Source: JAFALK01 sp042701975 (GTDB lineage Bacteria > Pseudomonadota > Gammaproteobacteria > Burkholderiales > Burkholderiaceae_C). From it: a stretch of DNA of 64,000 bases. Positions 17,774-27,288 of the stretch are shown in pieces; the stretch's first letter is position 1, and every line of letters begins with the position of its first letter. The notes below the pieces were generated by a model. That model worked only from the letters and a program-made list of their open reading frames with translations. It had not been told where the DNA came from and did no database searches. Location: assembly GCA_042701975.1 (NCBI GenBank), contig CP170561.1, forward strand, positions 1,860,001-1,924,000, given 5' to 3'. The position numbers and the translations under genes are program-made.

Positions 17774-18874
17774 TCAGGCTGGGTAGAAGCCGCCGAGCAG
17801 ACGTGGTCCGGCCGCGCCTGTCGCGCTGGGCAGGTTGCCGGGCAGGCGGCGCATGAAGCGCATGGCCAGCCAAGCGAAGGCGGCGGCCTCCACTTCCATC
17901 GCCGGCAGGCCGCGTGCATCCGTGGCCATCACGGCGGTGAACGGTAGCAGGGCCTCCAGCCGCGCCATCAGCGTGTCGTTGAGCGCACCGCCGCCGCAGA
18001 CGAGCAGCTCGGCCGGTTGCAGGGGCAGGCTGTCGATCACGGCGCGCGCCGTCAGCTCCAGCAGCGTGGCCTGGACGTCCTCGGGCTTTTCGGTGCCGTC
18101 GAGGTAACGCGCCAGCCAAGCGCAGTTGAAGAGGTCGCGGCCCGTGCTGCGCGGTGGCGGCAGCGCGAACCAGGGCTCGGCGAGCAGCCGATCCAGCAGC
18201 GGCTGCAGCAGCATGCCACTGGCCGCCCAGGCGCCGCCAGCGTCATAGGGCTGCTTCAGGTGTTCGAGCACCCAGAGGTCCATCAGGCAGTTGCCAGGGC
18301 CGCAATCGAAGCCGGAGGCGCGGCCGTCGGCGCGCAGCAGGCTCACGTTGCTGATGCCGCCGATGTTCAACACGGCGATCTCGCGTCCAGCCTGACCGAA
18401 GACGGCCTGGTGGAAGGCCGGCACCAGAGGCGCGCCCTGGCCGCCGGCCGACACGTCGCGGCTGCGCAGATCGGCCACCACGGCCATGCCACTCTGTTCC
18501 GCGAGCAAAGAAGGATTGAGCAACTGCAGCGTGTAGCCGGTGCCATCGAACTCGCCGGGGCGATGGCGCACGGTCTGGCCATGGGCGCCCAGCGCAGCGA
18601 CGGCGTTTGCCGGTTGCTCGGCTTTCTCAAGCAATTGCAGGCTCACCTCCGCATAGGCACGGGCAACGCCATTGGCGGCCAGCGCAGCGCGGTGCAGCTC
18701 GTCCGCGCCTTCGGGCTTGTTCAGCGCGAACAGCTCGGCGCGCAGCGCCTTGTCGAAGGGGAGGTGGTGGTGGGCGAGGACTTCGATCTGCTCGCCCGGA
18801 AAGCGGGCCAGCACGGCGTCCACGCCGTCCATCGATGTGCCTGACATCAGGCCGATGTACAGCTCAGCGCTCAT
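17774..18874 (-). CDS. anmK: Anhydro-N-acetylmuramic acid kinase
   Basis: A 366-residue ASKHA-fold kinase that phosphorylates and opens 1,6-anhydro-MurNAc in peptidoglycan recycling. The N-terminal phosphate loop GLMSGTSMDGVDAVL is diagnostic, together with ALGAHGQTVRH, NIGGISN and LVCGGGALNDTLM. The length matches the family. It lies 19 bases downstream of an M23 endopeptidase gene on the same strand, a common and functionally sensible pairing: cell-wall cleavage followed by recycling. Confidence 0.97.
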   Translation of the reverse strand: MSAELYIGLMSGTSMDGVDAVLARFPGEQIEVLAHHHLPFDKALRAELFALNKPEGADELHRAALAANGVARAYAEVSLQLLEKAEQPANAVAALGAHGQTVRHRPGEFDGTGYTLQLLNPSLLAEQSGMAVVADLRSRDVSAGGQGAPLVPAFHQAVFGQAGREIAVLNIGGISNVSLLRADGRASGFDCGPGNCLMDLWVLEHLKQPYDAGGAWAASGMLLQPLLDRLLAEPWFALPPPRSTGRDLFNCAWLARYLDGTEKPEDVQATLLELTARAVIDSLPLQPAELLVCGGGALNDTLMARLEALLPFTAVMATDARGLPAMEVEAAAFAWLAMRFMRRLPGNLPSATGAAGPRLLGGFYPA

Positions 18875-18893
18875 GGGTGAGAGAGAAGGGAGT

Positions 18894-20333
18894 TCAGTCG
18901 GCCGAGGTGCTGCCGCTCTGGAGCGATTCGGCAGCGGCCAGCGGGGCCTTCAGCGCTGCCACGCTTTGCAGGAACTGCGCGCGTGCGGTGGCTGGCAGCG
19001 GCACGCTTTCGGAGGCGCGGGCGATGACGCGCGGGTCCTTCTGCTGGCCGTTGACCTTGAATTCGAAGTGCAGGTGCGGGCCGGTGGCCCAGCCCGTCAT
19101 GCCGACGGCGCCGAGCTGTTGGCCTTGCAGGAGGCGCTGGCCCTTCTTGACGTCGATGCGGCTCAGGTGGGCGTAGACCGTTGAGCGGCCGCCGCTGTGC
19201 TGGATCTGCACCACGTTGCCGAAGCCGTTCATCCAGCCGGCCGTGGTGACGACGCCGTCGCCCACGTTGCGCACAGCCGTGCCCTTCGGCGCGCCATAGT
19301 CCACACCCAGATGCTGCTTCCAGGTCTGCAGGATCGGGTGGAAGCGCATCGAGAAGCCGGAGGTCACGCGCGAGAACGCCAGCGGGCTGGCCAGGAAGGC
19401 GCGCTGCTTGCTCTGGCCGTCAAAGCCGTAATAGCCGCCCTTGCCGGTGCTCTTGTCGAGGAACCAGGCGGCCTGATAAGTGTGGCCGTTGTTGACGAAT
19501 TCGGAGGCCAGGATCTGGCCGCCGGCGCCCTCCCAGGTGACGGGCTCGCCGTCAGCGGTGCGGGTCTCGAAGACCAGCGAGAAGCGGTCGCCTTTGCGGA
19601 GTTCGCGGTGAAAGTCGATGTCGCCCGAGAACATGTCCGTCATCTGCTGGGCGATGGCGTCCGGGATGCGGGCTTCGTCGGTGGCGGCGAACAGCGAGCT
19701 GCGGATCTCGCCGCTGGCCAGACGCACTTCGGATTGCAGCGGCGCTTGTTCGATGCGGGCGTTCAGGCCACCTTCTTCGCCCGCCGCGCTGCGGGTGATC
19801 GTCAGGCGGGTGAACTGGCTGGCTTGGTCTTCCGGGCGCAGGGCCGGGTAGCGCACAACCATGGACTGCACTTCGCCGTCGGCATTCGCCGCGATCTGCA
19901 CCATCTTGCCAGGGCGGCCTTGCAGAACCTGCTTGGCGGTGGCGTCGGTGCGCAGGAACTTGGCGAAGACCGGGTCGTAGGCACCCAGGCGCTTGAGCAG
20001 GGAATCGGCCGTATCGCTGGAGCGGGTCAGGTCGGCGCGGGGCAGGGCGACTTCGTAGTCGGCCAGGGCACTGAGCTGCTCGTCGAGGTTCTCGGTCTGC
20101 ACCGCCTCGGTGATGAGGCGCTGCGAAATCTGGGAGGCATCCGGCACCAGCGGCGCCACGCCGAAAGCGGTCACGCCAAAGGCGCTGATCAGGCCCAGCA
20201 GCGTGCCCGTCAGGGCCTTCGGATGACGTGCGCAAAAGCCCTCGGCGGTTGCAAGGGACTTTTTAACTTCAAGAATCCACTTATTCACGCGATGCGGCGG
20301 CAAAAACCGGTATTTGCGTTGTTCTGAAGCCAT
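18894..20333 (-). CDS. M23-family peptidoglycan DD-metalloendopeptidase
   Basis: A 479-residue envelope protein. A single N-terminal transmembrane helix (LTGTLLGLISAFGVTAFGVA) anchors it; a periplasmic region and an OapA/LysM-type linker precede the C-terminal LytM domain with the zinc motifs HLGVDYGAP and GPHLHFEFKV. Both metal-binding motifs are intact, so it should be catalytically active, resembling MepM/YebA-type hydrolases that open cross-links for wall growth. The start at 20333 (MASEQRKYRF) is chosen because upstream residues lack coding character. It is divergent from tyrS across 162 bases. Confidence 0.93.
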   Translation of the reverse strand: MASEQRKYRFLPPHRVNKWILEVKKSLATAEGFCARHPKALTGTLLGLISAFGVTAFGVAPLVPDASQISQRLITEAVQTENLDEQLSALADYEVALPRADLTRSSDTADSLLKRLGAYDPVFAKFLRTDATAKQVLQGRPGKMVQIAANADGEVQSMVVRYPALRPEDQASQFTRLTITRSAAGEEGGLNARIEQAPLQSEVRLASGEIRSSLFAATDEARIPDAIAQQMTDMFSGDIDFHRELRKGDRFSLVFETRTADGEPVTWEGAGGQILASEFVNNGHTYQAAWFLDKSTGKGGYYGFDGQSKQRAFLASPLAFSRVTSGFSMRFHPILQTWKQHLGVDYGAPKGTAVRNVGDGVVTTAGWMNGFGNVVQIQHSGGRSTVYAHLSRIDVKKGQRLLQGQQLGAVGMTGWATGPHLHFEFKVNGQQKDPRVIARASESVPLPATARAQFLQSVAALKAPLAAAESLQSGSTSAD

Positions 20334-20495
20334 CTTGCCGACGGCGCGAGGGAACGCAGGCTCCCTTAGAATCCACCTTTCGTCCTCAATGCAGAGGAGG
20401 GAGGGGGAAAGCAGCGGCGAGTATACCGGTGCCCTTGTCAGCCTTCTCCCACGCAAACCCGCAAGATCCCGGTCTTTACCTGTGCCCTTTTAGCC

Positions 20496-21731
20496 ATGTC
20501 CGAAGTCAGCTCTGCCGCCAGTCACCCCATCAGCGATCGCGTCCGCGAAGCGCTGGCTGTTACACGTCGCGGTGTCGAGGAGCTGATTCCTGAGGCCGAC
20601 TGGCTGAAGAAGCTGGCCCGCTCCGAAGCCACCGGCCAGCCGCTGCGCATCAAGTTCGGCATGGACCCGACCGCCGCTGACCTGCACCTGGGACACACCG
20701 TGGTGCTGAACAAGCTGCGCCAGCTCCAGGACCTGGGCCACACCGTGATCCCGCTGATCGGCGACTTCACGACCATGATCGGCGACCCGTCGGGCCGCAA
20801 CAGCACCCGCCCTCCGTTGACCCGCGAAGACATCGAGGCCAATGCCAAGACCTACTTCGACCAGATCGGCCTGGTGATCGACATCGATCGCGCCGAAGTC
20901 CGCTACAACAGCGAATGGAGTGACCCGCTGGGCGCGCGCGGCATGATCCAGCTGGCCGCCAAGTACACGGTGGCCCGCATGATGGAGCGCGACGATTTCG
21001 CCAAGCGCTTCAGCACCCAGACGCCCATCTCTGTCCATGAGTTCCTCTACCCGCTGATGCAGGGCTATGACTCGGTCGCGCTCAAGAGCGACCTGGAGCT
21101 CGGCGGCACCGACCAGAAGTTCAACCTGCTGATGGGCCGCCACCTGCAAGCCGAGTACGGTCAGGAGCCGCAATGCATCCTGACCATGCCGCTGCTGGTG
21201 GGCCTGGACGGCGTGGACAAGATGTCCAAGAGCAAGGGCAACTACATCGGCATCACCGAGCCGGCCAACACCATGTTCGCCAAGACGCTGTCGATCAGCG
21301 ACGTGCTGATGTGGGACTGGTACACGCTGCTGTCCTTCAAGCCTGAGGCCGAGATCGCGCTGCTCAAGAAAGAGGTGCAAGGCGGGCGCAATCCGAAGGA
21401 CGCCAAGGTGGCGCTGGCGCTGGAAATCACCGCCCGCTTCCATGGTGCCGCGGCGGCCGATGCCGCGCTGGCCGACTTCAACAACCGCGCCAAGGGTGGC
21501 ATTCCCGACCACGTGCCAGAGGTGAGCCTCACCGGCGCGCCGTTGGGTATCAGCAAGCTGCTGCAGATGGCCGGCTTGGTCGCCTCGGGCAGCGAAGGCC
21601 AGCGCATGGTCGAGCAGGGCGGTGTGCGCATCGACGGCACGGTGATCAGCGACAAGGGCCTCAAGGTCGAGGCCGGTTCCTTCGTCGTGCAGGTCGGCAA
21701 GCGCAAGTTCGCACGCGTCACCCTCAGCTGA
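20496..21731 (+). CDS. tyrS: Tyrosyl-tRNA synthetase
   Basis: A 411-residue class I aminoacyl-tRNA synthetase. The HIGH-type motif is HLGHT within IKFGMDPTAADLHLGHT, and the second signature is KMSKSKGN. A C-terminal S4-like RNA-binding domain spans the final 70 residues (RMVEQGGVRIDG). Length and domain order fit the TyrRS type typical of Betaproteobacteria. No leader peptide or T-box was seen upstream. Confidence 0.98.
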   Translation: MSEVSSAASHPISDRVREALAVTRRGVEELIPEADWLKKLARSEATGQPLRIKFGMDPTAADLHLGHTVVLNKLRQLQDLGHTVIPLIGDFTTMIGDPSGRNSTRPPLTREDIEANAKTYFDQIGLVIDIDRAEVRYNSEWSDPLGARGMIQLAAKYTVARMMERDDFAKRFSTQTPISVHEFLYPLMQGYDSVALKSDLELGGTDQKFNLLMGRHLQAEYGQEPQCILTMPLLVGLDGVDKMSKSKGNYIGITEPANTMFAKTLSISDVLMWDWYTLLSFKPEAEIALLKKEVQGGRNPKDAKVALALEITARFHGAAAADAALADFNNRAKGGIPDHVPEVSLTGAPLGISKLLQMAGLVASGSEGQRMVEQGGVRIDGTVISDKGLKVEAGSFVVQVGKRKFARVTLS

Positions 21732-21749
21732 GGATGACGCGCTGAGCGT

Positions 21750-24700
21750 TCAAGGCCAGCGGCTGAGCTTGGCCTTCGGCGTCTGCACCGGCTTCGCGGC
21801 CACCGATTTCAGCAGCTCCGCCACCGCGCGTTCCAGCTGCGCATCCTTGCCTTCGAAGCTCGCGCGCGGCGGATTGTCCACGTCGATGTCGGGCGTCACG
21901 CCCACGCCTTCAATGATCTGATTGCCGTCGGTCAGGGTGACCTGTGCCAGCTCGGCCGCGCGCGCCATGCCTTTGTCGAGCAGGCGGTTGTTGTCCGACA
22001 GCCAGACACCGGCGCCCGCCGTGCGGCGGCCGATCAGCGGGCCCAGGCCCAGGCGCTTGAAGCCTTCGGAGAAGGTCTCGCCGTCCGAGTAGGTGTCGCT
22101 GTTGATCAGCACAGCCACGGGGCCGCGGAAGGTCTGCTGCATGTTCGTCATGTACGGTGCCGCTTCGTTCGGATTGCGGTCCTGCCAGCGCATCCAGGTG
22201 CGGCGCGAGAGGATGTCGAGCAGCCAGGAATCGATGGAGCCGCCGTTGTTGAAGCGCACGTCGACGATCAGCGCGTCCTTGTCCAGCTGGGCATAGAACT
22301 CGCGGGCGAAGTCGGCCATGTTGGCGCCGACCATCGCGCTCAGGTGCAGGTAGCCGATGCGCCCGTTCGAGGCCTTGGTCACCGCAGCGGCGCGGCCGCG
22401 TTGCCAGTCGGTCAGCACGAGTGCGCGGTTGCGGTCGGCGGAAACGGGCTTGACGATCAGCTGGCGCGCTGGCGCAGCGCCGCGCTCGACGCTGATCAGC
22501 ACCTGCTGGTCGGCCTGACCGCGCAGCAGTTCGGCCAGATCGGGCACATCGCCCGTGGCGCGGCCGTTGATCGAGGTGATCACATCGCCTTCACGGATGT
22601 CGAGACCGGCGCGGGCCAGCGGCGCCAGTTGCTCGGGCAGCTCCGGGTCGCCTTGCAGGATGTGGTCGATGCGCCAGCCTTTGCCGGCCACCTTGCTGAA
22701 CCGTGCGCCGAGGCTCGCCGCTGCAGGCGCCTGATCGCCACGGCGCAGCTCGGGTGTGACGATCTGGCTGTGCAGCAGGCCGACTTCGGCGCTCATCATG
22801 CCGAAGATCTCCGACAGCTCGGAGCGCTCGTTCACGCGCTCGACCAGTGGCGCGTACTTGCTGCGGACAGCCCTCCAGTCGACGCCGCGCATCTTCGGAT
22901 CGAAGAAGGTGTCGCGGTGCATGCGCCAGGCGTCGGTGAACATCTGACGCCACTCCGCCTTGGGATCGGTGGCGATCTGCCAGTTGGTCCAGCGCACGAT
23001 GCTGCGGGCGAACTCGGTCGGCAGCTTGGGCGCGGCATCCACGATCAGCACTTCACTCTCGCCGCGCTGGAGCATCAGCTTCTTGCCGTCGGCGCTCAAG
23101 CCATAACGGCGCACTTCAGCGGCAACGGTGTCCGGCTGGCCGCCGTTGGCGTCGATGGCGACCGTCTTCAGCGCCGTCTTGCCGTCGGCATCTTCCAGCC
23201 ACCACAGGCGCTTGCCGTCGGTCTTGAGCTCGCGGTAGTTGCCGGCGGGCAGCGGCAGCTGATAGAGGCGTTCGGTCAGGCCGTTGAAGTCGATGGCGGG
23301 CAGTGCGGACTTGGCGGCGTCCTTCTTGTCGCCGGCCTTCTCATCCTTCTTCTCTTCCTTGGCCACGGGCTTCTCCAGCTCGTCGGGCGCAGTGAAGGGG
23401 AAGCGCTCGCCGGCCTGCAGGGCCAGGGCGTAGACGCGATTGCGATTGCGGAACTCGGCGCCCGTGTTGCGGTCGCCCCAGGGGCTGCCGTTGCCGAGCT
23501 TGAACTCGCGGGCCGAGACGAAATAGAGCCAGTGGCCGTCGGCACTGAAGGCCGGCGCGCCGCTGTCGTAGCGGCTGCTCGTCAGCGGGCGCAGCTTGCG
23601 CTCATCGACGCTGTAGAGCATCAGCGTGTCGCGCTCCAGCACGTCGGTGCCGCGGCCGTAGGCGAGGTGGCGGCTGTCGGCTGACCAGACGATGTTCTTG
23701 AAGGTATCGCGGCGCTCCAGGTGGTCGATTTCCTGCGTGCTTGCGCCGCCGGCGGCCTTCAGGTCCGTGAGGAAGAGGCGGCCCTGCTGGTCCGTGTGCG
23801 CCAGCCAGCGACCATCGGGCGAGGGCAGCAGGCTGGTGCGAAGGCTCGTGGCGCCGTGCGTCAGCGCTTCGGGCTTGCTCAGGCCATTGGCCGCAAAGCG
23901 CCAGATCTCGACCTCGCCGCCGAAGTCGCACAGGGCGAAGACGCTCTTGCTGTCGCTGCTGAACTCGCTGTCGCGGCAACGGCCGTCGGCCGGCATGGGC
24001 AGCTCGGCACGGCGCGCTTCAGCCACGCCTTGCGTGGCCAGGTGGCCGCGGCTGCTCAGCGATACGAGCTTGCCGTCGGGCGAGAAAGCGACGTCGGAGA
24101 GGAATTCCTGCGGGCGGGCGACGAAGCGTTCGCGCGATTGGTCGAAGTCGCCGCCGAGCTCTGGCTGGACGAGGCGATCACTGCCGTCGTCGAGATCGAG
24201 CACGTGCAAATCGGCGCCGAGATCGAAGGCCACGCGACGGCCCGCGATCGAAGCCTGGCGAATGTCCCAGTCCTTGAAGCGCGTGTGCTGGCGCAGATCA
24301 CCGCCTTGCGCATCGACCGACCACAGATTGCCGCTGCCGTCGCGATCGGAGATGAAAGCGACGCGCATCTTGCCGGCGGACGTCAGGTAGGGCATCGGCC
24401 GGCGGTCGTTGAAGTCGGACTTGGCCAGCAGCGGCTTGGCTTCAGACGTGCCCTGCAGATCCAGTACCCAGACGCTGGCCATGCCGCCGCCGCGGTAGTG
24501 GCGCGCGTTGTCGCGGTGCTGCGAGACGCCGTCGCGGGTGAAGTAGAGCCAGCGGCCGTCGGCGGAAATCATGCCATCGCTGGCCTGATCGACCGGCAGC
24601 GCGCGGCGCGTGCCGGTCTTGGGATCGACGGCGTACAGACTCACGCCCGGGCGGCCATTGGCCGTCGGCGCGGTGAAGAGGACCTCGCCGCTGGCGGCAT

Positions 24701-25061
24701 AACCCCAGACCTTGACGGACACACCGTCCCACGTGAGGCGCTTCGGCAGACCGCCGCTCATCGGCATCACGTACAGGTCGCCTGCGTTCGTGCCCATGCT
24801 GCCGTCGTACTGGCCGGTGAAGGCCAGCCATTGGCCGTCGGGAGAAATCGCGGGCTGGGTCTCCAAGCCTTGGTGCGTGGTCAGCCGCGTGGCCTTGCCG
24901 CCGGTGAGGGCCGATTGCCACAGGTCGCCTTCGGACACGAAGACCAGGTTCTGCGCGGAAAGGGCGGGTTGGCGGTAGAAGCCCGGTGCGGCGTGGGCTT
25001 GTGCGGCTAAGGCTGCGGCCAGCGTGGCCACGAGCAGGCGGGGACGGAAGGCGAGAGGCAT
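21750..25061 (-). CDS. Tricorn-like S41 protease with beta-propellers and PDZ domain
   Basis: An 1103-residue exported protein. A signal peptide (residues 1-24, ending AQAHA) is followed by two blocks of WD40-like/TolB-like propeller repeats (such as ISPDGQWLAF, FSPDGKLVSL, FSADGHWLYF), a Lys/Glu-rich linker, a PDZ domain and a C-terminal S41 domain. Candidate catalytic residues are His in GLLHSQ and Ser in TYSDGE, the positions used in archaeal Tricorn, so activity is expected. The start at 25061 gives the signal peptide; the longer frame to 25205 is not coding-like. By family it degrades peptides in the periplasm. It is convergent with tyrS and lies downstream of the 5'-nucleotidase gene on the same strand. 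Confidence 0.92.
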   Translation of the reverse strand: MPLAFRPRLLVATLAAALAAQAHAAPGFYRQPALSAQNLVFVSEGDLWQSALTGGKATRLTTHQGLETQPAISPDGQWLAFTGQYDGSMGTNAGDLYVMPMSGGLPKRLTWDGVSVKVWGYAASGEVLFTAPTANGRPGVSLYAVDPKTGTRRALPVDQASDGMISADGRWLYFTRDGVSQHRDNARHYRGGGMASVWVLDLQGTSEAKPLLAKSDFNDRRPMPYLTSAGKMRVAFISDRDGSGNLWSVDAQGGDLRQHTRFKDWDIRQASIAGRRVAFDLGADLHVLDLDDGSDRLVQPELGGDFDQSRERFVARPQEFLSDVAFSPDGKLVSLSSRGHLATQGVAEARRAELPMPADGRCRDSEFSSDSKSVFALCDFGGEVEIWRFAANGLSKPEALTHGATSLRTSLLPSPDGRWLAHTDQQGRLFLTDLKAAGGASTQEIDHLERRDTFKNIVWSADSRHLAYGRGTDVLERDTLMLYSVDERKLRPLTSSRYDSGAPAFSADGHWLYFVSAREFKLGNGSPWGDRNTGAEFRNRNRVYALALQAGERFPFTAPDELEKPVAKEEKKDEKAGDKKDAAKSALPAIDFNGLTERLYQLPLPAGNYRELKTDGKRLWWLEDADGKTALKTVAIDANGGQPDTVAAEVRRYGLSADGKKLMLQRGESEVLIVDAAPKLPTEFARSIVRWTNWQIATDPKAEWRQMFTDAWRMHRDTFFDPKMRGVDWRAVRSKYAPLVERVNERSELSEIFGMMSAEVGLLHSQIVTPELRRGDQAPAAASLGARFSKVAGKGWRIDHILQGDPELPEQLAPLARAGLDIREGDVITSINGRATGDVPDLAELLRGQADQQVLISVERGAAPARQLIVKPVSADRNRALVLTDWQRGRAAAVTKASNGRIGYLHLSAMVGANMADFAREFYAQLDKDALIVDVRFNNGGSIDSWLLDILSRRTWMRWQDRNPNEAAPYMTNMQQTFRGPVAVLINSDTYSDGETFSEGFKRLGLGPLIGRRTAGAGVWLSDNNRLLDKGMARAAELAQVTLTDGNQIIEGVGVTPDIDVDNPPRASFEGKDAQLERAVAELLKSVAAKPVQTPKAKLSRWP

Positions 25062-25149
25062 GAGGCGGGCACCATCAGTGTTCGATGAGCGGGCGATTGT
25101 GCCGGCGCCCCAGGCGCCGTGCCGCCAGTCATGGCGCCACCACGAAAGC

Positions 25150-26058
25150 TCAGCGCGGCTTGGCTTCGTTGGCGATGCCAGCGGCCACGTGGCCAGCCGG
25201 CACATGGCGGCTGGCGCTGGCGATGTGGCCGAGCTGGTCGTCGAAGAAGAAGTCGGGCTCGAACTCGCGCAGGAACTCGCCCTTGCCCAGGCCGCCGAGG
25301 AACATGGCCTCGTCCACTTCGATCTGCCAGTCCATCAAGGTGCGGATCGCGCGCTCGTGGGCCGGCGCACTGCGAGCCGTGACGAGCGCGGTGCGCACGC
25401 GCATCTCGTCGGCGCGGTCGCTCTGCAAGCCATGCAGTGCGACGAGGAAGGACTTGAACGGCCCGGCGGCCATCGGCGTGCCTGCGTGTTCTGTCTCGTG
25501 CAACTGGAAGGCGTTGAGGCCCTCGCGCTGGAAGACCTGCTCGGCCTCGTCAGAGAACAGCACGGCGTCGCCGTCGAAGGCGATGCGCAGTTCATCGGGA
25601 TGCGCGGCCGAGGCACGCGCGGCTTGCGGCGCCACGCGCGCGGCGGCCACGCCCGAGTCGAGCGCCTGACGCACGTCGGCTTCGTTGGCCGAGAGGAACA
25701 GCTGGGCCTGCAAGGGCCGCAGGTAGCGGAATGGGCTCTCGCCGCGTGTGAACACGCCGCGCTGGATGGGCAGGCCGTAGTGGCGCGCTGAGCGGAACAC
25801 GCGCATGCCCGAGATCGGGTCATTGCGTGAGAGCACGACGACCTCCACGCGCTGCTTCTCCGGCGTGTTGAAGCGCAGCAGCTTGGAGACCAGTGAGAAC
25901 GCAACGCCCGGCTTGGCCGGCTCGTCGAGGCGTTGCTGCTGCAGGGCCATGTAGGCGCGGTCGTCGCTGCCTTCGAAGAGCTGGTTTTCTTCCTCGAAGT
26001 CGAACAGCGCCCGCGAGGAGATCGCGATGACGAGCTGTCCGTCGAGGCTGGCGGGCAT
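25150..26058 (-). CDS. 5'-nucleotidase family protein (cytosolic 5'-nucleotidase fold)
   Basis: A 302-residue protein of the bacterial 5'-nucleotidase family that has HAD-like features. Recognisable segments are VVVLSRNDPISGMRVF, LRIAFDGDAVLFSDEAE (the HAD-type DGD motif) and QIEVDEAMFLGGLGKGEFL. By family it would dephosphorylate nucleoside monophosphates. It starts 6 bases after the gspF stop, so it probably belongs to the 3' end of the type II secretion operon although no functional link is evident. Confidence 0.85.
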   Translation of the reverse strand: MPASLDGQLVIAISSRALFDFEEENQLFEGSDDRAYMALQQQRLDEPAKPGVAFSLVSKLLRFNTPEKQRVEVVVLSRNDPISGMRVFRSARHYGLPIQRGVFTRGESPFRYLRPLQAQLFLSANEADVRQALDSGVAAARVAPQAARASAAHPDELRIAFDGDAVLFSDEAEQVFQREGLNAFQLHETEHAGTPMAAGPFKSFLVALHGLQSDRADEMRVRTALVTARSAPAHERAIRTLMDWQIEVDEAMFLGGLGKGEFLREFEPDFFFDDQLGHIASASRHVPAGHVAAGIANEAKPR

Positions 26059-26064
26059 GTTCTT

Positions 26065-27282
26065 CTACTTGACCCAGCTGTTCATCTGGATGATCGGCAG
26101 CATCACGGACAGCACGATCACGAGCACGATGCCGCCCATGAAGACGATCAGCAGCGGTTCCAGCAGCGTGGCCATGGTCATGGCGCGGCGCTGCACTTCG
26201 TTGCCGAGCTGGCGCGCGGCGCGGTCGAGCATCTGCGGCAACTGGCCGGTCTGCTCACCCAGGCGCGCGAACATGGCCAGCAGGCCCGGATAGCGCTTCT
26301 TGTCGGCCAGGGCCGAGCCGAGCGGCGCGCCCTCGCGCACCAGCACGACGGTGTCCAGCGCGTCCTGGCGCATGGCGGCGTTGGAGAGCGTCTCGGCCGC
26401 CGCCTGCAACGCTTTGAGGATGGGCACGCCTGCGCCGGCCAGCATGGCCAGCGTGCCGGCAAAACGCGCGGCGTTGTAGCCACGGGCCAAGCGGCCGATC
26501 AGCGGCAGGCGCAGCCAGCCGGCGTCGAAGCGCTGGCGGAAGGCTTCGCCGCGCAGGGCCAGGCGCAAGAGCGTGAAGCCGGCCACCAGGCCCAGGGCCA
26601 GCAGCCAGCCCCAGTGGCGGACGAAATCGCTGATGCCCAGCATCACCACCGTCAACAGCGGCAGCGCCTGCTTGGACTTGGTGAACACCTGCGCCACCTG
26701 TGGCACGACGTAGCTGGTCAGGAAAAGCACGATGCCCATCGAGATCAGGGCCACGATGATCGGGTACGCCATCGCGCCGATGAGCTTGCCGCGCAGTTCC
26801 TGGCGCTCTTCCAGGTCGTCGGCCAGGCGTTCGAGCACGGGCCCGAGCGCGCCGCTCTGCTCGCCGGCTGAAACCACGGCGCAGTAGACGGCGTCGAATT
26901 CGCGCGGCACCTGGCTCAGCGCGCGCGCGAAGGTGGAACCGGCATTGACTTCGGCCTTGAGCTGGGCGATGAGCTCGCGCTGGCGCGGCGACTCGGCCTC
27001 GTCAGCCAGCACGCTCAGGGAGCGTTCCAGCGGCAGGCTGGAGCTGATCAGGCCAGCGAGCTGGCGCGTCCAGACGGCGCGGCCGGTGGTGCTGAACACG
27101 CGCCGCTTGAAGATGGAGCCCGACCCGGCCGGCGTGGCGTCGACCGTCACCGGCTCGACGTTCAGCGGCACGAGCGAGCGCGTGCGCAGGGCCGAGCGCG
27201 CGGCGCGCGGGTTGTCGGCCTCGATCAGGCCGCTGGTGTTGCGGCCTTCGTCGGTGAGCGCTTCGTATTTGTACGCCGGCAT
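26065..27282 (-). CDS. gspF: Type II secretion inner-membrane protein GspF
   Basis: A 405-residue polytopic inner-membrane platform protein. It has the two duplicated T2SSF domains, ending in the hydrophobic segment LLEPLLIVFMGGIVLVIVLS, and the typical motif RQLAGLISSSLPLERSL. It bridges the GspE ATPase to the pseudopilus assembly site. It follows gspE by six bases. Confidence 0.97.
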   Translation of the reverse strand: MPAYKYEALTDEGRNTSGLIEADNPRAARSALRTRSLVPLNVEPVTVDATPAGSGSIFKRRVFSTTGRAVWTRQLAGLISSSLPLERSLSVLADEAESPRQRELIAQLKAEVNAGSTFARALSQVPREFDAVYCAVVSAGEQSGALGPVLERLADDLEERQELRGKLIGAMAYPIIVALISMGIVLFLTSYVVPQVAQVFTKSKQALPLLTVVMLGISDFVRHWGWLLALGLVAGFTLLRLALRGEAFRQRFDAGWLRLPLIGRLARGYNAARFAGTLAMLAGAGVPILKALQAAAETLSNAAMRQDALDTVVLVREGAPLGSALADKKRYPGLLAMFARLGEQTGQLPQMLDRAARQLGNEVQRRAMTMATLLEPLLIVFMGGIVLVIVLSVMLPIIQMNSWVK

Positions 27283-27288
27283 GGAGGG

